Positions 1-7,645 of a DNA stretch of 31,350 bases are shown here, in pieces. Made by a program: the position numbers and the translations under genes. The notes under the pieces were generated by a model. It saw only the letters and a program-made list of their open reading frames with translations. It ran no database searches and was not told the origin of the DNA. The DNA is taken from positions 1 through 31,350 of the forward strand of contig CANKYC010000005.1 of the NCBI GenBank assembly GCA_947487845.1, read 5' to 3'. The stretch comes from Rickettsiales bacterium (GTDB lineage: Bacteria > Pseudomonadota > Alphaproteobacteria > Rickettsiales > UBA1997). Position 1 is the stretch's first letter. Each line of letters begins with the position of its first letter.

Positions 1-1
1 A

Positions 2-304
2 CAGATGCAAATGATTGAAAAGGTTATTGAAGAGCAAAAGGAAAAAGAGGCGATTAAACAAGCGGAAGTAGAACAAGAAAAGCAGCGTGAAGATGATTTG
101 AAAAAACAAAAACAAAATGAAGGAATTGAAGTTTTTGAAATTTTGCTGCGTGAAGATGAGTTAAAAAAAATGCAGAAATTTTGTAAGGATAATGGTATTG
201 AAATTTCTGCGCCAAAAGAATTATCTTCAGCTGAAGAAAAAATTGCAGAAATTTTGCATGAAGGGCGCGGAGCTTCTCATTCGATAGTCTCGATGACGCG
301 CTAA
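2..304 (+). CDS. 3' end of an unrecognised coiled-coil protein (partial)
   Basis: The reading frame is open to the left edge, so this is probably the C-terminal part of a longer gene; the first in-window ATG is at 5. The visible ~99 residues are very rich in Lys, Glu and Gln over residues 1-45, a pattern expected of a long charged coiled coil, followed by a more mixed segment (VFEILLREDELKKMQKF). No catalytic motif, membrane segment or signal peptide is visible. The last nine or so codons and the stop lie in a palindromic repeat that recurs at 22096-22142, so the present C-terminus may have been set by a repeat insertion. I do not recognise the family. Confidence 0.55.
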   Translation, partial: QMQMIEKVIEEQKEKEAIKQAEVEQEKQREDDLKKQKQNEGIEVFEILLREDELKKMQKFCKDNGIEISAPKELSSAEEKIAEILHEGRGASHSIVSMTR

Positions 305-328
305 AAGCGCTTTGCTCGATGACTTAGA
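277..328. repeat. Small palindromic repeat, copy 1 (GACGCGCTAAAA family)
   Basis: The stretch GACGCGCTAAAA(G)CGCTTTGCTCGAT occurs here and, almost unchanged, at 22096-22142. It contains GCGC-TAAAA-GCGC symmetry and covers the stop codon of the upstream reading frame. It may also act as a weak terminator, but no T-run follows. Confidence 0.6.
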
Positions 329-420
329 ATTAAGATGATCTAATTATTATACCAAATAAAAATAACTAAAACTTTATATTCCCTTAATAACCTCGCCTCC
401 AGAATTTATCGATTGCTTAT

Positions 421-449
421 TTGACGCGCTGAACCAACTCGTTTATAAA
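421..449 (+). promoter_or_regulatory. Sigma-70 type promoter of the DUF305 gene
   Basis: TTGACG at 421-426 and TATAAA at 444-449 are separated by exactly 17 bp, close to the sigma-70 consensus. Transcription would start near 456 and leave a leader of about 65 nt. That leader contains an inverted pair, AAACTTACC (448-456) and GGTAAGTTT (488-496), which could fold over the region just before the ribosome-binding site. Confidence 0.6.
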
Positions 450-520
450 ACTTACCGACTACTTTTAGTTTCAATCTGGTTAATCTTGGTAAGTTTCTTA
501 AACAAATGGAGGACTAAATT

Positions 521-1081
521 ATGAAAAAAACTACGTCACTTTTGGTTGTAATTTTAGCAATCGCAACCGCTTCGACAAGCACTGCTTATAGTAAAAATAA
601 GGATTATCTGGTTACAAAAACTTCACCTGATGCGAAAAAATCTTCTTATGATATTCAGTTTTTGGATAGCATGATTGAGCATCACAGACAAGGAGTGGAA
701 ATGGCACAAAAGGCCGTGGATCGCTCGCAAACTCAGGAAATAAAAAAGAAAGCGCAATCAATAATTGTTAGCCTTAAAGGCGATCTTTCGAAAATGAAAT
801 CGATCCGTGATGATATTCAGGAAAATGCTCCTGAATCTATCAATATGGATTTAGAGGGTATGGAACAAGTAGATATGAAAGAGCTTGATACTGTGAGTGC
901 TAAAAATTTCGATGAGAAGTTTTTGCAAATGAGCATCGATCATGAAAAAGGTGGATTAGAAATGTCCAAAGAAGCCAGCAAACACGGTAAAAATGGAGCA
1001 GTTAAAGAAAAAGCTCGTGAACTTACTAACAAGCAAATGGGTGAAATTACTGAATTAAAAGAAATGTTAAAAAATCAATAA
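521..1081 (+). CDS. Secreted DUF305 (CopM-like) protein
   Basis: This 186-residue protein has an N-terminal signal peptide (MKKTTSLLVVILAIATASTS, cleavage near residue 22-25), so it is exported. The mature part has two helical halves typical of DUF305, a ferritin-like four-helix family. The first carries FLDSMIEHHRQGVEMA with the paired histidines characteristic of the family; the second carries FLQMSIDHEKGGLEMS, with only one His of the pair. DUF305 proteins are linked in some bacteria to periplasmic metal, often copper, binding; here that is inference. A good Shine-Dalgarno (GGAGGA, 507-512) supports the ATG. The gene has its own promoter and terminator, so it looks monocistronic. Confidence 0.85.
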   Translation: MKKTTSLLVVILAIATASTSTAYSKNKDYLVTKTSPDAKKSSYDIQFLDSMIEHHRQGVEMAQKAVDRSQTQEIKKKAQSIIVSLKGDLSKMKSIRDDIQENAPESINMDLEGMEQVDMKELDTVSAKNFDEKFLQMSIDHEKGGLEMSKEASKHGKNGAVKEKARELTNKQMGEITELKEMLKNQ

Positions 1082-1098
1082 TTTTTTAATAAAATAAC

Positions 1099-1137
1099 TA
1101 ACCTGTCAGCCAAAACTGGCAGGTTAGAGAAGTTTTT
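1099..1137 (+). terminator. Rho-independent terminator after the DUF305 gene
   Basis: An 11-bp stem (TAACCTGTCAG, 1099-1109, against CTGGCAGGTTA, 1116-1126, one G-T pair) with a 6-nt loop is followed after a few bases by TTTTTT. It lies 18 bp after the stop codon. Confidence 0.8.
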
Positions 1138-1182
1138 TAAATTCCGTTAGACAAAAAATTTATAATCAAAAAAAGGTAAATT

Positions 1183-1302
1183 ATGAAAATTTACTTACAG
1201 CTTTATCGTTAATTTTTTTTAGCAAGTTCGGCTTATGCGGTTGAAACTGCAAAAGAAATAGAAGCGGCGAAAGCGCCTTTAAAATCAATCAATTTTAAAT
1301 AG
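1183..1302 (+). pseudogene. Remnant of a small secreted protein with an in-frame stop
   Basis: From ATG 1183 one frame reads MKIYLQLYR, then TAA at 1210-1212, then FFLASSAYAVETAKEIEAAK and a few more codons to a TAG at 1300-1302. Read through the TAA, it resembles a signal peptide (Lys-containing start, hydrophobic core, A-Y-A cleavage site) and a short charged mature region. The most economical view is a decayed exported-protein gene that acquired a stop within its signal sequence and lost its 3' end. I cannot name the parent family. AGGT before the ATG (1174-1177) could be an old ribosome-binding site. Confidence 0.35.
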
Positions 1303-1406
1303 ATTGGGGCGCAGAGTTAAAATTTTAACATTTACCATTGGATATTACTTGATTCATCATTAAATATTTCTCTCACCAACTCCCTCCTCGAACAAAAATA
1401 ATTTTT

Positions 1407-2270
1407 ATGAATTTCAAAATTTTCAAAACACTGGCTCTCGCCACTTTTATGGTCGCTAATGCCACTCTGGCTTTCGCGGCTGATAGCGAAACTATCACCA
1501 AAAGCATGACTTTCCATTATGACGAATATCCAGAAAGCCAATATAGCAAAAAAGTTGCTGTTATTAATTGGAGCAGCAAAGAAGGCATTGAGCGCCTAGA
1601 AAGAACTTCTCTCAAAGGTGATTTCTACCGTTTGGCGCATCATTTTAAGCCACAGCCAAATCCAGCAGCTTGCGGTCAAGCTGCGGCAACTGTGGTTTTA
1701 TCGGCGATTTATGAATTAAATAATAAATCATTTCCGGTGATTGAAGAATGGCCAATTGCGATTGGTGATAAAAAATATCCTTTGCAATATCGTTTATTTA
1801 ACGAAGGCAATTTCTTCAATAGCGAAACTGACAAAGTTTTAGATAGAAGAGCAATTTCAATGAAAATCACCAAGCAAGACGGCACTTTCGGTGGTGGTCT
1901 TGATATTGATGAATTGCAAAAAATGTTAAAAATTCACAGCGTAAAATCAAAGTTAGTGAATGTTGAAAAATATTCTGACGAGAATCTTGACGACTTCAGA
2001 AAACTTGTGAAAGAAATTGTAAATTCTGACAAAGAATTTTTGATCCTGAATTATGATCACTCATATAAAAGCTTGATTGGCGGGCATTTTTCGCCAGTTG
2101 CAGCTTATGATGAAAAATCAGATTCTGTGTTAATGCTTGATGTTGCGGCGCACAGAAATCCTTGGATTTGGGTTAATTTGAGCGATATTTATCATGCGAT
2201 GAATACTAAAAATTATTCTCAAACTGCATATCGCGGATATTTGGTTGTGAACACCAAATTGAGCAAATAA
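1407..2270 (+). CDS. Exported phytochelatin-synthase-like cysteine peptidase
   Basis: A 287-residue protein with a signal peptide (residues 1-25, LAFA cleavage) and a phytochelatin synthase fold. The papain-like triad is visible in family order: Cys89 in NPAACGQAAATVVL, His227 in GGHFSPVAAYD and Asp245 in VLMLDVA. The N-terminal VAVINWSSKEG..RL and the middle GGGLDIDELQKML also fit the family. Eukaryotic enzymes have an extra Cys-rich C-terminal domain; this is the short bacterial type, which generally acts as a glutathione-cleaving peptidase (removing Gly) rather than a full phytochelatin synthase. The substrate here is unknown. The signal peptide places it in the periplasm, where it would sit with the next gene, another papain-fold protein. 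A strong terminator follows. Confidence 0.82.
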   Translation: MNFKIFKTLALATFMVANATLAFAADSETITKSMTFHYDEYPESQYSKKVAVINWSSKEGIERLERTSLKGDFYRLAHHFKPQPNPAACGQAAATVVLSAIYELNNKSFPVIEEWPIAIGDKKYPLQYRLFNEGNFFNSETDKVLDRRAISMKITKQDGTFGGGLDIDELQKMLKIHSVKSKLVNVEKYSDENLDDFRKLVKEIVNSDKEFLILNYDHSYKSLIGGHFSPVAAYDEKSDSVLMLDVAAHRNPWIWVNLSDIYHAMNTKNYSQTAYRGYLVVNTKLSK

Positions 2271-2296
2271 TTTTTCTTTATAGAGGTTTTATTTGA

Positions 2297-2336
2297 GCCG
2301 TAGATTCTTTTTTTTAAAAGAATCTACGGCTTTTTT
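2297..2336 (+). terminator. Rho-independent terminator after the phytochelatin-synthase-like gene
   Basis: A perfect 15-bp stem (GCCGTAGATTCTTTT at 2297-2311 against its complement at 2316-2330) is followed by TTTTTT. It separates this gene from the next one. Confidence 0.88.
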
Positions 2337-2367
2337 ATTGGAAGTTTGGGTTGTGATTATTATTTTA

Positions 2368-2548
2368 GTTTCGCACTAGAAGATCCTGAAACAAGTTCAG
2401 GATGACGGAGTTTGTTTTTAGTTCGAGTGCCAATTTATCACATCGTAATCCTGAACTTGTTTCAGAATGACGGAGTTTGTTTTTAGTTCGAGTGCCAATT
2501 TATCACATCGTCATCCTGAACTTGTTTCAGGATCTTTTAGTGCGAAAC
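2368..2548. repeat. Composite palindromic repeat (HPELVSGS family), nested
   Basis: The outer arms GTTTCGCACTAGAAGATCCT (2368-2387) and their near-complement ending at 2548 form a large inverted repeat. Inside lie two direct copies, about 66 bp each, of GACGGAGTTTGTTTTTAG..CATCG followed by a TCCTGAACTTGTTTCAG unit. That unit is the one seen within ispE (17768-17792) and at the ispE 3' end (18506-18531). Translated, it gives HPELVSGS. It lies directly upstream of the transglutaminase-like gene and may supply its leader. Confidence 0.8.
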
Positions 2549-2566
2549 TCAATAAAATAAATCAAA

Positions 2567-3892
2567 ATGAATTTTCTAAAGACTTTAATCCTGCTTTTTT
2601 TCATCACCTCGCCTGCCTTTGCTGCATCGCGCGTTGCCATTTTAAACTGGAATGAAAATATCGATCTCACTTCCACTGGCAGAAACTCTGAAATTTCAAT
2701 TCTGGGCCGAGTTACCGATTTGCCGAAAGAAAAAATTTTAAACTCATTTTCAATTTCATTTGGTACTCAACCAAACATCAAAATCACTAAAGTTCTGTGC
2801 GATAATTTCCCCGCGACTTTCACTTTTAACGCCAACACTTTAACCGTAAAATTTCCCAAAGGAAAAGTTAATAATGAAAACATTATGCTTAATTTCACCT
2901 ACGAAATGGCTTATCCAAAAATTAATAAATTCTTGCGTCAGGAATTAATCGATATTCCTCCATTTGCTGCTGGTGCAAATTCTAAAGTTGTAATCAAATA
3001 TTCCGGTTATTTTGAATCTGCGACTCTTAATCCCAGCATCACCAAAAACGGCAACAGCTATATATACAACAATATCGTGCCTAAAAACGGCGTAGCAGAA
3101 ATCATCAAATTAACTCCGGCGCAAGTGGCTTGGGATGTTAATCTTAAACTCAAAATTAATGGTGATAAATCGATGGAAAAAATCGTCGTCAAAATGCCGG
3201 TTTATTTCCAATCGCCGCGCCAAAAAGTTGAAAATTATAACAGTTTTTCAAGACCAATTCCAACCCAACAATTTTCAGACAATAGTAGTAGAACTCTTAC
3301 TTTTGAAACCAAGGCGGCGGAAATTTTAATTGAAAACAAAGCCCATATTTTAACTGGTGAAATTTACCGCAATCGCATTACCAGAAATCCAGCAGAATTT
3401 GCCAATGTAACTAACGAAGAAAGAAGTTTGTTGTCGCCAATGTTGGAAAGAATCAAACAAGATCCGACTAATAATGACCTTCCGCTTTATGCTAAAATCG
3501 GAAAATTTACCCATCAATATATTCGCTATGATTTGAATTATTTGGGCAAATTACCAAATTTAAGGGCAATTGTTCAAAGCCGTTCTGGCGTATGTACAGA
3601 GTATGCCAAACTTTACGACGCATTATTACGCCTCGCCGGAATTCCCTCAATGATAATTGATGGCGCAGCCTGCGGCGAATATGACCAATGCCGAGGTCAC
3701 AGCTGGAATATGATTTTTATTAATGGCAAATGGATTGAGGTAGATCCAACTTGGAATTTGATGTCAGGAATAGTTTCTTCTTCTCATATTTATTTTAACG
3801 ATCACGGCAAAGGAGAAACAATGCTGCAATATTATAATAACGATATGGCACTTGATTCGAGTACAGAAATTGAGATGAAAACAGATTTGTAA
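2567..3892 (+). CDS. Exported transglutaminase-like (papain-fold) protein
   Basis: A 441-residue protein with a signal peptide (residues 1-19 or 20, SPAFAA). Residues ~22-260 are a beta-rich region I do not recognise. Residues ~300-400 form a transglutaminase-like core: Cys343 in SRSGVCTEYAKLYDALLRLAGI, His378 in RGHSWN and Asp393 in WIEVDPTWN, the expected Cys-His-Asp triad. Bacterial members of this superfamily are usually periplasmic or surface proteases or peptidases rather than cross-linking enzymes. The start is the ATG right after the composite repeat, with no obvious Shine-Dalgarno. The gene precedes the lectin fusion by 155 bp; a role in processing an exported protein is possible but unproven. 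Confidence 0.8.
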   Translation: MNFLKTLILLFFITSPAFAASRVAILNWNENIDLTSTGRNSEISILGRVTDLPKEKILNSFSISFGTQPNIKITKVLCDNFPATFTFNANTLTVKFPKGKVNNENIMLNFTYEMAYPKINKFLRQELIDIPPFAAGANSKVVIKYSGYFESATLNPSITKNGNSYIYNNIVPKNGVAEIIKLTPAQVAWDVNLKLKINGDKSMEKIVVKMPVYFQSPRQKVENYNSFSRPIPTQQFSDNSSRTLTFETKAAEILIENKAHILTGEIYRNRITRNPAEFANVTNEERSLLSPMLERIKQDPTNNDLPLYAKIGKFTHQYIRYDLNYLGKLPNLRAIVQSRSGVCTEYAKLYDALLRLAGIPSMIIDGAACGEYDQCRGHSWNMIFINGKWIEVDPTWNLMSGIVSSSHIYFNDHGKGETMLQYYNNDMALDSSTEIEMKTDL

Positions 3893-4047
3893 TTTTTTAA
3901 ATTTTGTTTATTAGAATCTTTCTCTAAATCAAATTTCCCAATCATACTGGAATGGCTAACATTTTTCTATTTTGTGCTTTTTATTGCATAAAAGAGTTTC
4001 TAATCTTCAAATAGAAAAATATTTTTACACATGAATTCTATCTACAA

Positions 4048-5199
4048 ATGACGCGTTTTTGGATATTTCTATTCCTAACCGCACTTATTTTTCCTTTTGA
4101 GGCTTCAGCTAGCGATGTCTTTGTCAGCGAAATTTGCAATGTGTTTAACATTGTCTCTGGCCCTGCTGGTAAAGCTTTCGCAGCTTTTGCAATTTTGTCG
4201 GTTGGAATTGGTTTTTTTAGCGGTAAAGTTTCTTGGGGATTATTGGTCGGCGTTGCAGCTGCAACCTCTACTATATTTGGCGCACCTTCAATTGTTTCGG
4301 CAGTAACCGGAAAACCATCTTTTCAATGTTCCGATACCACTTATCACGGCGCTTGTGTTAATGGCGTTTGCCCTTGTCCAACCGGTTTTACAGGAATCAC
4401 TTGTAATTCATGTTCTCCAGGTTACATCGGCGCTAGTTGCGACATTTGTGATTATCCTTCTTATAGCCCAGTAAATGGTACTTGTAAAAGATCCTGCGAT
4501 ATAAGATCAGTTCCGGGAGTAAATCAGATCTACGTTTTTCATGGCAGCACTTCAACTACTTGCAATGCCCCTCATTATTCTGGCTCAATAAATTATACTT
4601 GTGATGAAGGCTCTTTCACTTTAGACAGCGGATCTAGCTGCTTTTGTAACGGTAATTATGATGGCTCAAACTGTACTGGTTGTGCCACTGGATATAGTGG
4701 TGCAAACTGCGAAGAGTGCGATCGAAACAATAACTATTATTTACATAATGGCACCTGTCAGCAAAGTTGCCAGGTTACAGGTCAACTTGGTATAAGCGAA
4801 ACTACTGTAATGCCGGGTTCTGGCACAATGAGCTGCAATTCGCCAGCAATTGGATTGTTAAATTACAACTGTTCGGAAGGGCTATTTTCAACTACTCGCG
4901 GATCATGTACTATAAATCCTTCCGTCAGCGACTGTTTTCAAGTTAATGAAAATCAAACCTTAACGATGAATGCTCCACCAGGAAAAACTTGGGTCGGAGT
5001 TCGCTTTGCCACCTATGGCACATCAAATAATAACTGCTTTTCTGCTAGTAGTTATTGTAATGCCGCAAGTAGCTTTAGCGTTGTTTATTCTGCCTGTATT
5101 AATAAAGAAAACTGTCAAATTATTGCAAATAATAGAACATTTTCAGATCCTTGCGTCGGAACAACTAAAAGATTAAGTGTTAAATTATATTATAATTAG
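4048..5199 (+). CDS. VirB2-like pilin / EGF-like repeats / SUEL-lectin fusion protein
   Basis: A 383-residue exported protein. Residues 1-21 are a signal peptide. Residues ~28-90 resemble TrbC/VirB2 pilins: an ICNVFNIVSGPAGKAF start, then two hydrophobic segments (~42-58 and ~63-88) around GIGFFSGKVSWGL, ending in GAPSIVSAVTG. Residues ~94-132 are Cys-rich and EGF-like (CVNGVCPCPTGFTGITC). Residues ~122-200 and ~211-288 are two related modules, each with GY.GA.C..C, NGTC..SC and Y.C.EG.F. Residues ~296-382 resemble a SUEL (galactose/rhamnose-binding lectin) domain, with six Cys (296, 330, 337, 350, 356, 369), GVRFATYGT and SDPC followed by KRLSVKLY. It would be anchored in, or assembled at, the envelope with its lectin end outward. 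It lies 22 bp upstream of the TolC homologue and may share its transcript. The lectin and pilin assignments are by eye. Confidence 0.72.
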   Translation: MTRFWIFLFLTALIFPFEASASDVFVSEICNVFNIVSGPAGKAFAAFAILSVGIGFFSGKVSWGLLVGVAAATSTIFGAPSIVSAVTGKPSFQCSDTTYHGACVNGVCPCPTGFTGITCNSCSPGYIGASCDICDYPSYSPVNGTCKRSCDIRSVPGVNQIYVFHGSTSTTCNAPHYSGSINYTCDEGSFTLDSGSSCFCNGNYDGSNCTGCATGYSGANCEECDRNNNYYLHNGTCQQSCQVTGQLGISETTVMPGSGTMSCNSPAIGLLNYNCSEGLFSTTRGSCTINPSVSDCFQVNENQTLTMNAPPGKTWVGVRFATYGTSNNNCFSASSYCNAASSFSVVYSACINKENCQIIANNRTFSDPCVGTTKRLSVKLYYN

Positions 5200-5221
5200 G
5201 TTCTATCTTTAAAAAAATCTC

Positions 5222-6511
5222 ATGAATTACCGATTGTTATTTTCCATCATTGTTATTTTTCTGTCTGCGGTTTTTTTTGCCGAAATTTCTTGCGCCAACG
5301 AACTAATTTACACTTGGGAAGAATGCGTTGAAATTGCGCGCAAAAATAATTCCGAATTACAATCTGCCATCGCCACCGAAAAGCAGATGAAAGCACTTGA
5401 AGGCGTGGCGCGCTCTAATTATTTTCCGCAATTAACTGCAACAAGTAATTCCAGCCGTAGCTATACAAATTTAGGAAATCTTTCCTCATCAAATTCATTT
5501 TTCTACAACACAAACACCGTTTCTCTTAGCGCCAGCCAAAATATTTTTAACGGATTTCAAGATCAGGCTAAAATCGAACAAGCCAAAGCCAACTCAATGG
5601 TCGCAAGAGCCAATATTGCAACCATTAAAGCTAAAATTAGTTATGATTTAAAAAACACTTTTTCCAGTTTTACTTACGCTAAATCTTACACCAAACTACT
5701 CGAAGAAATTATTAAAAGACGGCGCGACAATTTAAAAATAGTCGATTTACGTTTCAAAGGCGGCATGGAAAATAAAGGCTCGCTGCTTTTGGCGCGCGCT
5801 TATTTGGATGATGCGGAATATAATTTTTTACAGGCGCAAAATTTAAAAAACACCGCCCGCGCCCAACTTTGCAAAGCGATGGGACTTATTGATTGCGCAC
5901 CATTCGACATCAAAAATTCAATCATCATTAAGTCGCCGCCAAAAAATCTCGAGTTCGAAAAAATAGTTTTACAAATGCCGCAACATGCGCAAGCCGTAGC
6001 GCAAGAAAAAGCCTCGCAAGCTGGCGTTATCATTGCTGAATCGGCTTTTCTGCCAATTATAAATTTAACCGCACTTTCGGGGCAACGCGGCACAACTTAT
6101 TTACCGCAAAATGATTATTGGTCAGTTGGTTTAAATATTTCCCTGCCCTTTTTTACGGGCGGCAGAGATTATTTTTCAACAATAAGCGCCAGCGAAAACC
6201 GCTTGGCCACAACGCATAATCGTGAAACTGTTGATCGTCAGGCTTTGTCTGATCTAAAACAATATTATGCTTCTTACATCGAAAATGTGGCAAAATTAAA
6301 AGTCAGTGCCAGCTTTAAAGATGCGGCACAAATGCGCGCCGAAATTGCACGTAATAAATATAATAATGGTTTGCTTACTTTTGAAGATTGGGACGTGATT
6401 GAAGGCGACTTGATCAACCGCCAAACCACTTATTTACAAAACCAGCGCGACCGCGTCACTTCTGAAGCGGCGTGGGAAAATATTCAAGGCATAGGAGTTT
6501 TCAGTGAATAA
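5222..6511 (+). CDS. TolC-family outer membrane efflux protein
   Basis: 429 residues with a signal peptide (to about residue 25, AEISCA). The mature part is long and helical, with the TolC/OEP plan. The first half starts TWEECVEIARKNNSELQ and includes YFPQLTATSNSSRSY and the membrane-strand region near VSLSASQNIFNGFQDQAKIEQAKA. The second half repeats it with YWSVGLNISLPFFTGGRDYFSTISA. Length and the two repeated halves fit an outer-membrane channel that docks on a periplasmic adaptor. Its stop overlaps the start of the macA-like gene by 8 bp, which points to translational coupling, and macB follows, so the three genes encode one tripartite exporter. Confidence 0.9.
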   Translation: MNYRLLFSIIVIFLSAVFFAEISCANELIYTWEECVEIARKNNSELQSAIATEKQMKALEGVARSNYFPQLTATSNSSRSYTNLGNLSSSNSFFYNTNTVSLSASQNIFNGFQDQAKIEQAKANSMVARANIATIKAKISYDLKNTFSSFTYAKSYTKLLEEIIKRRRDNLKIVDLRFKGGMENKGSLLLARAYLDDAEYNFLQAQNLKNTARAQLCKAMGLIDCAPFDIKNSIIIKSPPKNLEFEKIVLQMPQHAQAVAQEKASQAGVIIAESAFLPIINLTALSGQRGTTYLPQNDYWSVGLNISLPFFTGGRDYFSTISASENRLATTHNRETVDRQALSDLKQYYASYIENVAKLKVSASFKDAAQMRAEIARNKYNNGLLTFEDWDVIEGDLINRQTTYLQNQRDRVTSEAAWENIQGIGVFSE

Positions 6512-7478
6512 TCTTAAAGAAAAATTACTTTCAAAAAAAATATTGGCATTGATCGTTTTAATCATTGCTGGCGCTGGATTTGGAGCAAAATATTATTTCC
6601 AAAAAAACGAAAGCGATGTGCAATTGCGCGAAAATAAAGTTGAGCGCGGCAATATTGAAATCACCATTCTTTCAACCGGAACTGTGCAACCGGAAAATCG
6701 CTTGGAAATTAAAGCGCCAATTCCGGGTCGCGTTGAAAAAATTTTAATCAAAGAAGGTGATTACGTTAAAAAAGGGAAAATTTTAGCTTGGATGAGTTCG
6801 GCTGAAAGAGCGACATTGCTGGATTCAGCACAAGCAAGTGGCGAAGAAGAAGTTAAAAAATGGGAAGAAATTTATCGCCCAACTCCAATTATCGCGCCAA
6901 TTGATGGCACTATTGTTTTAAAAAATATTGAAAATGGCCAAACTTTTACCACAACTGATGCAATTTTGGTAATGTCAGATCGTTTAACTGTTAAAGCCCA
7001 AGTTGATGAAACTGATATTGCTTCAATCAAGTTAAAACAAGCTGCGGAAATTACTTTGGACGCTTATCCCGAAACTAAAATTTCTGCTAAAGTTGACCAA
7101 ATTGCTTTTGAAGCAACCACCGTTAGCAATGTTACAACTTACATTGTCGATGTTTTGCCAAAAGAGATTCCGTCTTTCATGAGAAGCGGAATGACGGCAA
7201 ATGTGAAATTTTTTATGGAATCAAAAAATAATGTTTTAACCGCGCCAAATGATGCGGTGAAAATTCAGGATGGCAAATCAACCGTGATTGTTTTGCAAGA
7301 TGGCGACCAAGTTGAAAGAGAAATTGAAACCGGAATTACCGACGGCAAAAAAATCGAAGTGGTTTCTGGTTTAAATGAAGGTGATACAGTTTTTTCCGCG
7401 CAAATAAAACCAAGAGATAAAAGTAAATCAGCCTCAAGCCCTTTCGCACCAGCTCGCGGCGGTGGGAAAAAACGGTAG
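6504..7478 (+). CDS. macA: MacA-like periplasmic adaptor (membrane fusion protein)
   Basis: 324 residues: an N-terminal membrane anchor (~12-32, ILALIVLIIAGAGFGAKYY), then lipoyl half-motifs (~66-96, EIKAPIPGRVEKILIKEGDYVKKG, and ~128-150, IIAPIDGTIVLKNIENGQTF), a beta-barrel and a C-terminal membrane-proximal domain (TAPNDAVKIQDGK...). It would link the TolC homologue to the MacB transporter. Only about 30 residues separate the lipoyl halves, so the alpha-helical hairpin that normally reaches the outer membrane channel is very short compared with E. coli MacA. The C-terminus is basic and low-complexity (ARGGGKKR). Confidence 0.85.
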   Translation: MNNLKEKLLSKKILALIVLIIAGAGFGAKYYFQKNESDVQLRENKVERGNIEITILSTGTVQPENRLEIKAPIPGRVEKILIKEGDYVKKGKILAWMSSAERATLLDSAQASGEEEVKKWEEIYRPTPIIAPIDGTIVLKNIENGQTFTTTDAILVMSDRLTVKAQVDETDIASIKLKQAAEITLDAYPETKISAKVDQIAFEATTVSNVTTYIVDVLPKEIPSFMRSGMTANVKFFMESKNNVLTAPNDAVKIQDGKSTVIVLQDGDQVEREIETGITDGKKIEVVSGLNEGDTVFSAQIKPRDKSKSASSPFAPARGGGKKR

Positions 7479-7492
7479 TTTGAAGTAAAATT

Positions 7493-7627
7493 CAAAATCG
7501 AGTGGAACCCGTCATAAAGACGGGGTGACAATTTAGGGAGATTATACCCACATTATAAAGAAGTTGATAACGTTGGTAAATTTTTCCCACATTGTCACCC
7601 CGTCTTTACGACGGGGTTCGCTCGATC
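7493..7627. repeat. Palindromic repeat between macA and macB (CCCCGTC family)
   Basis: Left arm 7497-7534 (ACCCGTCATAAAGACGGGGT core) and right arm 7587-7626 (ACCCCGTCTTTACGACGGGG core) are imperfect inverted copies around a ~50-bp centre. Each arm is itself a small hairpin. It separates macA and macB within an otherwise tight operon; a strong RNA structure here could lower or tune macB expression. Confidence 0.75.
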
Positions 7628-7645
7628 TCAAAATAAAAACAAATC

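Noticed and set aside
2467..2655. Short plus-strand frame containing HRHPELVSGS
   Set aside because: It is translated repeat running into the wrong frame of the transglutaminase-like gene.
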